A stretch of 64,000 bases of DNA from the NCBI RefSeq assembly GCF_032118995.1, contig NC_092650.1:12276001-12340000 (forward strand), given 5' to 3'. Below, piece after piece: positions 44,740 through 56,600 of this stretch. Source of the DNA: Asterias amurensis. Taxonomy: Eukaryota > Echinodermata > Asteroidea > Forcipulatida > Asteriidae. The stretch's first letter is position 1. Every line of letters starts with the position of its first letter. The position numbers and the translations under genes are program-made. The notes under the pieces were generated by a model. It made no database searches, was not told the origin of the DNA, and saw only the letters and a program-made list of their open reading frames with translations.

Positions 44740-46540
44740 GTTGACATGAGACCAGTGATTTTAAATGCCCTTACATCAGCAACAGAACGTTTGTTTCGGA
44801 CGTAATGTAAGACCAGAAATGCTTACCATTGTCCTTAAGATTCAATAAGTCATCAATTTAACCTTATTCTTCAATCTGTTCCGAACAGAGCAATATTGAC
44901 CCCACAAGTTCGCACGAAGTTCATCATTTGTACATGTTCTTGCTCTGTGAAAGCACTTCCGTTTCAATGAGACAAGTTTAAGAATGTCACTTGTCATCCA
45001 AAATGTCCTGCGTTTACGTTGACTTTTGCATGGTATGCTCGCATTGACACAAGAAAAGAAAAGGTCCAGGAACTGGTTCCATGTGGCATCAACACCTCCA
45101 GAGTAAGCTGTGTCCCAGGGGCAACGTCTTACCAGCTCACGTAGATATACGCAGTGTTTCACTTGGCATCAAGATAATGCCGATTCATTGTTCTAGCCAT
45201 GACCCGTGGAGACCCGCGAATGCAGAAACTGATCATGGAATGATCAGAGGAAAATGGATCATGAACAGAAATGTTAGTAACTTTTGATGGATTTGTCGTA
45301 AAAACCAAGGCCAATAAAGTAGCACGATTGTTAGGCATGGTGTGAGTAGGACCATTGGTGAGTTGATGGAAACTATGGGCAGAGGTGAAATTTTTCAACT
45401 GAAACAAAAGGGCGTGGTCTTCTCATCCAGTTTATTATTAAAATCACCCATTATGGCGACATTAGCATACTGGTTTAAGTTCATGGCGAGCAGGGCATTT
45501 TCGAGACGATCTAGTGATGTTGCATCATGAGGGGGGCGATTATAAGAACCACATAACCATCTTTCGCCTTTGACGATACATGTAGCAAAAACACACTCCA
45601 GCATATCGAGGCTGGGATGGGTGATGGCACTAGGTTGGAAGTTGGGTGATATGCCGAGAAGAACCCCACCACCTCTTGAGTGACGATCTCTACGGAAGAT
45701 GGTGTGATTCCCACTGATGGTTCCATCAGGGACTGATGAGTCAAGCCATGTCTCCGAAATAGCAATGATATGGATGTGGTTTGTCTCAAGCAGGACTTCC
45801 AACTCGGAAAGTTTGTTCTTGATACTCCTAGCATCCATGGTCTTAGACGTGACGATTCAAGACATTGGTGAGGGTGGCAACGTCTCAATTGATGCATTCC
45901 CGTATAATCACAAGATGGTTAAGAGGGTTTTCAAGTTCAAAAAAAGAGTTGGAGGAATGAGGCAACTCGGTCGAGATACATGAGAGGCACATCCAGGTTT
46001 GCGGGTTTGACACATTTAAGATGAATTCACAACTGGCGTGGCACCAAAGATTACAAGTGTTACACTGGTTGCCCTCTGCTGATTTCTCGTCACTGGATTT
46101 GAACATGGCGTGCAGGGGTGCTTTGCAGCAGGGCCTGGGTTTAAGTGAACATCACCACTCAGTAACACGCAACTGGATAAGTGAAAGGTGCCAGATGAAT
46201 TCGCATAATAGGACATAGGCCTATTGTGGGACTGTCTTAAGTCGTCATAGTGTTGGAAACATAGGATTGTTTGATGACAATATGCATAGGGAACATGGAG
46301 ATCAGTATGCAAACAAACACTTAATACCAACACGAGTGTGTGGAATAGCCATCTTACTGTAGGAAATGGTGTTGACCCAGTGCCAGAAATAGTGTCCATA
46401 AAATATCTCCTTCTTGAGTGATATCAGAAAAACACCCAAAATGGAGTCCAGTGCAAGCCTCACAGGCATAGCACTATCCAAACGTAGAGTGATAGATGTG
46501 AATGGCATTACGGTTGATACTTCGGTCGAGTTGGTTACTG
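44740..46540 (-). mobile_element. LINE, 5' half with 2A-like motif, PHD-like finger and APE endonuclease; reverse transcriptase missing
   Basis: A non-LTR retrotransposon of CR1-like type. Order on the minus strand: a hydrophobic leader and LSSCVLLSGDVHLNPGP (46130-46153 for GDVHLNPGP, a 2A-like translational-recoding motif). Then Cys-rich HPCTPCSNPV and, in another frame, CNTCNLWCHASC...WMCLSC (PHD-like finger, 45885-46106). Then the endonuclease: ARSIKNKLSELEVLLETNHI, IAISETWLD, FRRDRHSRGGGVLLGIS, VAIMGDFN (45395-45838) and SSDHSMISF (45159-45407). Then the linker to reverse transcriptase ending KDNGKHFWSYI near 44780. Nothing of the reverse transcriptase follows. The reading is broken by several frame changes. 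The loss of the 3' rather than the 5' part is unusual for a LINE. Confidence 0.85.
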
Positions 46541-46679
46541 CGGATCACAAGTCACAAAGTTCCAAATCCAGCACATGAACAAAAAATCCTAGCCTAATTA
46601 CACCACTTTATAATATGGCGTTGCTTGTCTCTTTTGAATAAATGTTTGTTTAAACAGTAGCGCTGCATAGTAAACTTTG

Positions 46680-47003
46680 TCTTACACGTTTGGTAAACTG
46701 ACTTGGTAACAAACATTGGAGAATGGAGAGATGTTGATAATATAAAACATTGTGAGAAACTGCTCCCTTTGAAGTAGCATAAATTTTAAAATATAGGTTA
46801 TTTCTCACTAAAATAATATTCCTATCTGAAAACACACAAATTTGCCCAACTGGGGTGTTTTATCTTTCATCATTTTCTCCCAATCCGATGACCAATTGAG
46901 CCCAAATTTTCACAGGTTTGTTATATAATGCATAATTTTATGTTGGGATACACCAAGTGAGAACACTGGTCTTTGACATCAACCAATAGTGTACCTTCCC
47001 TTT
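46680..47003. repeat. Family A MITE, diverged
   Basis: Contains 'tgagaaactgctccctttga', 'aattttcacaggtttgttat' and ends 'caatagtgtaccttccctt' with TTAA beyond. The left end is worn. Confidence 0.7.
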
Positions 47004-47187
47004 AAAACAATGTCTTACTGACAAAATAATACTTAATTTTTTAGTGTTTTTAAACCAAACCACTAAAAACCATTTAATAAAACGTTTAAATATTCCGTTT
47101 TGGGTAATTAGACCCACTAATTACTAATTACACCACCAAAAAAATGGTTGAGTATTGTCTCTTTTGAGTGGAATTAATTTACCGTCA

Positions 47188-47345
47188 GAGGGGGTGCGTT
47201 CGTTTAGCTCCCCCCTGGGTCGACCCCGGTGTGTGGCATATTTTTTTTCCAGGACAAACGTGGGTAATTATCTGCACACGTTCGTCCTGGAAAAAGAACA
47301 CGCAACACACCGGGGTTGACCAGGGGAAGCTAATCAAACGCACCG
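47188..47345. repeat. Short palindrome upstream of RTTN
   Basis: 'gtgcgttcgtttagctcccc' and 'gaagctaatcaaacgcac' form the outer arms, 'ccaggacaaacgtg'/'cacgttcgtcctgg' the inner ones. It ends about 315 bases before the RTTN start codon. Confidence 0.7.
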
Positions 47346-47660
47346 GTGCACCCTGTATAAAACTTTGGGCCAACCGGTAACCATGACCAAACGTCACTAT
47401 CTTGTTCTTGTTCATTGTTGCGCTGGCGCCCTCTACCGTTGAGTGTGTGTACTACGGCTCGCATGTCTTGTATCCATTCACTACATCAGGGCAATCAACG
47501 TTGATTTTTTAATGGACACTGGAACCAAACTATAGACGCGGGGAACTGGAAACAACATGGTGATGAAGGGGAGCGCTAGTACAAAAAATCATGTTGTTTT
47601 AGAATTAGTGTCAATTTCTTTTACCATTGTAGCGTAGGGAAAGCAGCAAAGGGATTTAAG

Positions 47661-50600
47661 ATGTCCGTGCCATTATTACATACAGTAACAGATGTTGACT
47701 TGAGGCCAGTTCTTAATAAATTAGGTAAGCATCACCCTTCCTTCCCGTCCTGCTTCCATTCCAATCCACCATTGGTTGTAGTTCCAATTTGTTTTCATAA
47801 TCTTAAATCAGGGTCCAATTTCATGCTGCTAAGCACACAAATTTGCTTAGCATGAAATTTCTTCCTTGATAAAAACAGGATTACCAACCAAATTTCCACA
47901 TGATTTTACGGATAAGAAAACAACAGCTGAACATACAAATAACAAGCACCAGCAACAAATGGAAATTTGGTTGGTAATCCTGTTTTTATCAGGGGGGCAA
48001 TTCCATGAAGAAGTGGACATGACCTCAAAATTTAGAATTGTGTTTTTTAAGTAAAAATTAGGCTTATATTGTAGCATATACATCAAATATTCAGGAAAAA
48101 ATGGTTTCAATGTCATGTCTTTGCAAGAAAGTTACAAAAAAATAATTTTTGTGCCAACAATGTTTTATCATGAAATTATGTGTAAAAAAGTTGTGCAACT
48201 TCAATTTACTACTGAAGGGGGAAGATAACAAGGTATCAAATCAATCTAGTCATATTTATTCATTGATTGGACCTACACATTGGCTGCAATCGTCAAAATT
48301 TGTGTTTGTGATAGATTCAGACCATCAATCTGTGAAGCTTGTACCCCCATTAAACCTTATGTAACGTAACTAACCAAAACTTCCAATTGTTTCTGCCTGT
48401 AGAGAAGGCAATCAATTAAAATGTTTATATCTTGAATTTTCCTACTTGGTGCAATCCTTAATTAAAATAAGGAAGGAAAAATCATAAAAATTGTACCATG
48501 TGGAAAATAGAAGCAGTCAAAAACTGTAACGTAACTAACTATGTAACGTAACTAACCGGACCGTAACGTAACTAACCGACATAAAGACTATTAAGATGCT
48601 GCTAAGTTGACACAAGCATAAGTTTTCAGCCATGTTGTAGAGTTTAAACAAGTTAGGGAAGTGTGATACTGTTCTTTGACCCACAATTCAACTTCTAGCA
48701 ATGTTTTGTTTGCCATGTGCCTCATTTTGTCTGTATGCATATTATGTATGCAAGATCCATGCGCAACACCCCTGGCCTACAAGTTCATCTTCTTCAACTT
48801 TTGTGGTGAACTTTTTGGGGTAAGTTTGATGACAATAAAGTTACATGGTGTAATCCACATGAATTTTATTTTAAAGGGTTATCTTAAAGTTGTATTTTTC
48901 TTCTATATACTAAATTAATGAGAGTTTGTGTACAAGTGCTGCATGTGTATAATTCTAACATTGTTCATCAGGTACATACATATGTGTAGTTATAAAAATT
49001 GCAATTTTCAAAAAAGTTGATTGACTTTGTTCCTTATTTTTATGTCCATAGATCAAACTGGCCATTTTCAAACAAGGAAAAGCAATTAGCAACACTAAGA
49101 AAACATAAAGGCAGCTAGTCACTACAAAAAAATACAACTAGGAGAAAAAGGCAGTGGCCGTCCAGACATTTTGTGACATAAGAAACAGCGAGAGATTTTG
49201 CTGTCTAATCGTCAACAATATCAGCTTGTATGTAAGGGGGAAGCAAACTCATTATAAGCTTGTTGCCCTGTGCAAACAGACCATGGGATGCGATTAGTGT
49301 GAAAAAAACAAAAACATTTTGATGTGCATCTCGTAGAGATTTTTTTTAGGACAAAGCACAAAAAACAGTAGGACCGGAACGTGTTCAAAAGGTTTAATAT
49401 TATAATAAGTCTTCCTTTGTACATGGATAATCAAAGGCTTTAGTTATTAATTAGGGAGGGGGTACATGTATGTAGTAGAAGGGCAAAGAGGAACTGGTGT
49501 TGGTAGGCCGGGGTGGGGTTTGGAAAGGAGGGAGGGTGTGATGAAGAGAGAGAGACTGCCCATTTAAGCATTAAGCTGAAAAGCATTGTGGAGCGTGACA
49601 GCTGTACTTCAAGAGCAGCACAAGATTGAAATTCGCTGGACTTTCTTCTGCACCTCCCATGGCAAAGGTCATGTGGATGGCATGGGAGGGGCAGTGAAGC
49701 ATCTTCTGTAAAATGGCCCACTCAAAATGTTTGTATCTTCTATACGAGGGACAAAATGATTTTCAAGCTAGATGTGCCAGAAAATGTCAACAATCGCGAG
49801 CATTTCAAAATTTCTGTTTAACTGTAAGATTAGTGTCCATGACCAAGAGTCAAGACAAGCGACTCATTTAACATCCTTTCTATTGTTTTGTTTTCTTTGG
49901 TATCTATGTAAGAGAGAAATTCACTTGGTTTATTGTGACTTTAAAATACTGCATGGCTTATGAATGTAAAGGAACAAGTTTATATGTTACAGATATAAAC
50001 ATTTTGTAATATATGTGACCTGGGTTAATGATATGGCGAGGTAATGGCTTTTTATACCTTTTTTGCAATTTTGTTACCAAATATTACTTTGTTCCATTGT
50101 TTTTTGCTTAATTGATTTGTATATAGTGTAGTATTGCATACTAGTTACTAATATAGACCAGATTAGAGCTGTGAGTGAAGTACAAAGGGTGTATCACAAA
50201 TAATATTAGTCACGGACAAAGTGTAACGTAACTAACTGTAACGTAACTAACCATGATTTTGGGGCAATGCCTGGAATTGATAAGAGTTATTTTATTTTTT
50301 CCCCTACCAAAACACTTGCTAGTACCCTTGTAGTTATAGAAATAGTAAAGTTTGTTTCAGCTGTACCCTGTTTGAGGAAACTTTTTGTTCAAAGACATGC
50401 ATTTTTTTTCCATGTCCCTTTTTTGTAACGTAACTAACCAAAATTAAACTGATCATAACAACGGAATAAATGTGTCTAGAAGTTTGTAATTTTGTTGTAT
50501 ATTAGGTCTAACCAAGATGTAGCCATGGTACAAAAATGGAGACTTGATAGGCTTTCATGTTAATATTGGAGATCACAGAGCTGTGCTAAGCAGCTAAAAG

Positions 50601-53600
50601 TGTAACGAAACTAACCGTGGAATTGCCCACGGAAGAAATTTCATGCAAAGCAAATTTTTGTGCTTAGCAGCTCTATGAAACTGGACCCTGATCGTATCGT
50701 CGGATCATATCATGGTCGGATGTAATAATAATAATAATTAATAATAAGACTTGTAATGTGCACGTATCCACCCTGCTGGGTGTTCAAAAGCGCACTTGTG
50801 TGGCCAAGGCTAGCCACACAAGTGGGGCTAGGTCGGATGTAGTTGCGATAACATACACCCTCCTCCCGACGAATGCTAGGCCGGAGGAGGAGGGTTTTAC
50901 GTTATCGCAACTAGGTCCGATGCACTTGTGTTGTGTCCAAGGGGGCCTTGGCCACACAAGTGGGGCGAATGTTTTGATGACTTAGCCACCATAACTTGAA
51001 TTTACGCTCGATAACCACATTATGTCACCCAAACCATTTCTCAAATGAACCAGAATGATCTACTTTAAAGCATCAAGCAGGTGGAGCAGTCACTAAAATG
51101 ATGCAGCCTTGTTCAATTTAAATAGTAAAATTTAATATAAAAAAACATAACAGGGTTAACAAAGGTCTGATGTTAACTTTAAAGGATTCGGTTACCTTTT
51201 CAAAATGTCCACAGATTTACATTAAACTTACAGGGTTTGAAGTGATTGATAGTGGAAAGCTTCCCTTCAAATATTACTAACTAAGGTTACTGTAGTTTTT
51301 GAGAAATGAGTAAAACAAGTCACAACATAATTTTGGTCTCATGAGATCAAAATTATTTTAGCATGTAAAATTCCCTTAACCAGTTATGATATTATACCAA
51401 AACCATAGCATAACTGGTGAATACGTTTTTACATGCTGAAACTGAGACGAAAATTATTACTTTTACTCATTTCTCAAAAACTACAGCACCTCAGTAAGTA
51501 AAAATTTCAAGGGAAGCTTTCTACTATCATAATCTTCAAACTGTGTAAGTTCAATGTGAATCTGTGGACATTGTGTTTTTTGTTCGGAAAAAGTACATAT
51601 TATAAACCCTTTAAAAAAGGTCTGATGTTAACTTTAAACCAAGTCAATTGCCTTTTCCCTCAGGACACAAGTTAGAGGAGATCCGTGTGAGGGCATTGCA
51701 GAATATCTGGAGTAAATTGGAGCATGGGTTAATCTGTGAAGCGGATCTCGTTCAGGAAAGGATTTTACACATAAATCTGTTAGAATGGTTTAATCACAAT
51801 CACTGCCCGAATAAAGAAGAGGTACTCAAACTCATCAAGCGACTAAGTAAGGTATGTGAGATCTAGGCACTATTCTGCTTAAAAAAATAAAATAAAAATG
51901 TAGCGTTAGATTTGTCCAGTGTTTGGGTCTGCCGGTATGTTTTAAGCCAGACCTGTTGATAAAAGTTACTTCATTCTTTCTGTGTGACTTTCTAACTGCT
52001 TCAGTTTCTGGTTGATTACTTACTTAAAAATTAAAGGGTAGCGACGAGTTCTTGAACGGTATAAAGGCTCGGGCCTTTATTGCACGGCAGCGATTCTGCA
52101 AGGTTTTAAATGGAGGTTTAAGAACGAGTCATTACCTTTTTATTCCCATTCATAAATGCGCCTTTGTTAAAAAACGTTAAAAAAATACAATTATAGACAC
52201 TTTGACAATTAAAAATTCAAGGTTTGAAGTATTTTTTTCAGAAACTTTGTGAAGAATCTGTTTGATGCGCGTGGTTATAAGTACGCGCCCGCGCTTAGAA
52301 ATAGATTAGAGATAGATTACGCACGCTTGCTTAGAAACATATTACGCGCTGTTACTAATGGCTATGAATTGCACGTTCCACGTGATAATATTGGCGTACG
52401 CGCGCCAGACACGCAGAAGCCAGCCGGTTATAAACAGTTCCAGCTGGTCATTATCAACCGTTCAAACACCCCCATGTGAAGCTCTCTCCACCAATAGGAG
52501 TAGCAAACCTGTCCATGGGGTATTTATAAATGTAGATTGATGTGGTCCAATGTTTGATCTAAATAACACATCCCCGCACTTCACTCAATTAAATTTTGCT
52601 TGATTACCTGTTTGCTGGAAAATGTTGTAAATTGCCAAAATGTGACGTGTAATGTGTAAAATGTAATGTCAATGTGACAAATGCACAAGGCAGGTTGCTC
52701 TGGTTTTCCTGCATCACTGAAGGAAGATGTCAGTTGACAAGAGATGCACTTTTACATGACTGGTACTCATGTAGACTATGCATTATCAACACAACTATTT
52801 TAATCTTATGAACAGCATGGGTCATCAGTCAAGCAGTTTCTTGAGATTGGAGGGCCTAGTTTCTTATCCAAACTTCGAGCAGATACTGATGATTCTCTGA
52901 AGTCAATCATTGATGACATCTTGGACAATCTACTCAGTTTTCCAAATGAAGAGGAAGCACCACATACAACAGAATGTATCTATCAACATCAGCAGACAAA
53001 CAACAATGGTATTGTAGTGTTAACCCCATCTCCCTCCCCACCCTCAACAGAACAAAACAAATACCCCCTTGGAAATAATAGAACGCAATATCTATTAAAG
53101 GGAAGGTACACATTTGGTAATTACTCAAAACAATTATTAACTTAGAAACTGACTTGGTAATGAGCATTGGAAAGCTGTTGATAGTATAAAACATTGTGGG
53201 AAACGACTCCCTCTGCAGTAACGTAGTTTTTGAGAAAGAGGTAAATTCTCACTAAAATAATAAAAGACTTCTAGCTAGAAGTCTTTTATTCTTATCTAAG
53301 AGCACACAAATTCGTCCAACAAGGGTGGTTTTTCTTTCATAATTTTCTCGCAACTTCGATGACCGATTGAGGCCAAATTTTCACAGACTTGTTATTTTAT
53401 GGTTATGATGGGATAAACCAAGTGAGAAGACTGGTCTTTCACAATTACCGATAGTGTACCTTCCCTCCACCCGTCCAATTTGAACACTAGATTGCCTTTG
53501 ATTGGGAGGTACTGATTACATACTGTACTACATGTACCAATACCCATCAAATGTCTAATAAACAACTTAGTAATGTTTTGGCTTGAAATTTCCACTCGGC

Positions 53601-56600
53601 GGTAGAAACATTGGATACATGTATGTGTTTTTAAATTAAATAATTGATGGAATGAAGTGCAATCTTTGAGCACATCAAATTGTATGCTACATGTGTACAT
53701 GGATTTTTCAGCATTCAGTACCAGTGACAAATGTGTTTTTGTACTTACAAAGTTGTTATCAAATGCAAAAGTTCTATGATTTGTGATCATTGATGGTTCG
53801 ATCAAGATTGATATTGAAGCAAACATTTATAATTCTAGACGTGACAAAAATTATAATTTGAAAGCTTTGGTTTCTAGTTGTCTGAGAACATGTCATGTGA
53901 TTTCTATAGAGTCTGGATGTAAACCGGTCCTGCATGAGATGAACAGGCCATCAGTTGCAGAACAGAGTACATCACAACTGCCTCAACAATATGGCTATTT
54001 CAAAAATGGCACCAAAGTCAATGTTCAGCACACAACTGGATACAGTAATTCAGTTAGTACTGGTAGGTCAATATACAATTGTTGCATGCTGTGACGGGGT
54101 CCATGTTGTTTTGTACATCTGAGGGGGAAAATGGCACACCAGGCGAAGCCGAGGGTGCCATTTGTCCCTAAGGTGTACAAAACCCTTGGACCCCGTCACA
54201 GTGTGCAATAATTGTTTTGTTATACATGTACCTTGGTGACATTTTTATTCCTCTTCTCGAAGTTCTGTCGGTTGTCATCTTCAAACATCCAACGGAGTAT
54301 GCATAGTTTAATAAGCAGACGAACAGTTGTACAAATGAGAAACAATTTTTCACTGTTCCCTTGAACCCGCAGCTGTTGTGTACAAAGCGCTGGAAATTGA
54401 TAAATTTAAACAAAAACGTATGTACCGTGGCTAATGATGAGCGCTACGCATAACGCCTAGCGCACATCCTTAGCCATGGTATCACATCACATGATTGGTT
54501 GTCGACCAATCAAACATCACAATTTGTTACTGAGCTATAACAGACTTTATAACACCCCTTACAAATATTTGGCCTTTTCATTGGTTTAGAGCGCGTCGCA
54601 TGATATGTCTTGGTTTTACTAGACGGCGGCTGTGTGATAGTGCATCGTTTGCCGTGTGATAGTGCATCATTTGCGGTGTGGAAGTCCGACGACTATCACA
54701 CGGCATGCAGTACCCAGACGTCTTTTTGCCCACCTCGAACCCAATCAGTTGTACATCTGTGTATCTGAAACGCGCGTACGAACGTTACGTGAACGAAGAT
54801 GATAAATAGTCTGTTGGGGTGTTATAAAACAAATATTGACTGCTTTAACTCGTGCTATGGTTAAAACTACGACTCCTTCAGTGATCCCTGAACTGTTCCA
54901 TTTTCCCTCGGCTGCACCTCGGGAAAATAGAACGCTCCGGGGATCACCTCGGGAGTCGTAGTTTTAACCATAGCACTAGAAGCAGTCAATATTTGTATAA
55001 TAGGATACACTAATTCAGTTAGTACAGTAATTCATAAATATGGGTACATGGTATTTTTTTCTTGAACTTTCAAAGTAATTTTGATTTTGAGAACAACCTA
55101 GTCACAAACCCTGACTACACTAAATGTAAGTTAAAAAAACAAATATTCTCATAAAATGAATTGTTTTGTCTTTTTCCCTTTGGGGAATGGATGGATTATC
55201 CGGGGCATAGTTAGCCAGTCAATGCACCACTACCAAAAAGAGGATGTTGTGAAGTTGATCCTACATGTCCTAGTGTTTATTTAAACGTCCATCGCTGTTC
55301 AGTTTGGAAAAGTTTGACAGAAAAAGAGTACATCAGATGTTAAGTGTTTAAGACTTGTTATTGACCTCAATATCCATTTTTTGGTTAATGTTGTAGGTAT
55401 TAAAGGTTTGAAGTTTTCTACATTTCCTTGGCTTGCTTTAACCCCCACTGACAGACATGTGTTGATATCAACCAACAGGTATGTCCAGATAGTCCACTTT
55501 TTATTCTAACAAATCTGTATCTGTAATTAGGATAACTTTTTGGCCATTCTAACTTATCATTGTTGAGAGTCATGGGTATGACATACATGTAATGCAATGC
55601 AATGTTGATGTCATTGTGCACCCTGTTACAATGGCCACTGTGTATTGTTTCATTTTATTTACATCCGTCAGCTTGGAAATAAGTAGGTTTGTTTACATGA
55701 AAAGTTGTGCACACAAGTTTTCTCACTTGTATTGTCGTCTGAAAGAAAAACAAACCTTCAAAAGTGATTGAAAATAATCACATCAAACCTTTAGAAATGC
55801 CTCTATTTTGTTGTATGCAATGCAAGTCGCCAGACACACAAGGCCTTTAAGGTGTTGGCTACCATTTTTTTCCCATAGGGCCTTTGCCATAGGTACTCCC
55901 AGAGGTTACCCTCTTTATAGGGATGTAGGCTTGGGTCAATCAGAAGCCTGGCTTGTAGAGCAGAAAGCACTACCTTCCCAACTTTACTTTACATAGCAAG
56001 TGTCACGACCGAACTCAAACCCACACTCTGCTGATCAAACACCAGAGCTTGAGTCCGGTGCTCTTAACTGCTAAGGCCATGACGACTCACAGATAATTTC
56101 TGTACCTAAAACCTTTTGTAAAGTTCTTTCAAATCACGGTATTCCGTGTGTAAGAAACCGCAGTAAGTTTGTAGCGGAACAATAAATTGAAGCAATGGTA
56201 TGCTACAGTGTATGTTGTATTTTTCAAAGTGTTCACATTATTTACTCCCCATTAGTTCACTATGTAGTCCAAGACCAAGTCTGGTGCATACTTCATGTGA
56301 ATTCGTCAGCGATGTGGTTCTTCAAGACTTTCCAGCTGAGATTTTCCTACAGAGGCCAAGCATCGCTAAGGTTTGTGTTTTGTTTCATTACTTGCTTTTG
56401 CTGTCATGGTGATTTTAAGTTTCTTTATTATTTTTTCCAGAAATACGGAGAATTAAATCCAAAATCATGCTTTAAAGGGTCTGCGTAACTTTTGTAGGAC
56501 AAAAAACACAATGTCCACAGATTTACACTAAACTTACACAGTTTGAAGATAGTGATAGTAGAAAGCTTCCCTGAAAATATTCGTGCTGAGGTTCTGTAGT

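Noticed and set aside
52249-52479. 76-codon frame between RTTN exons 2 and 3
   Set aside because: Lies inside a family H-like element, has no place in rotatin, and the RTTN phases close without it.
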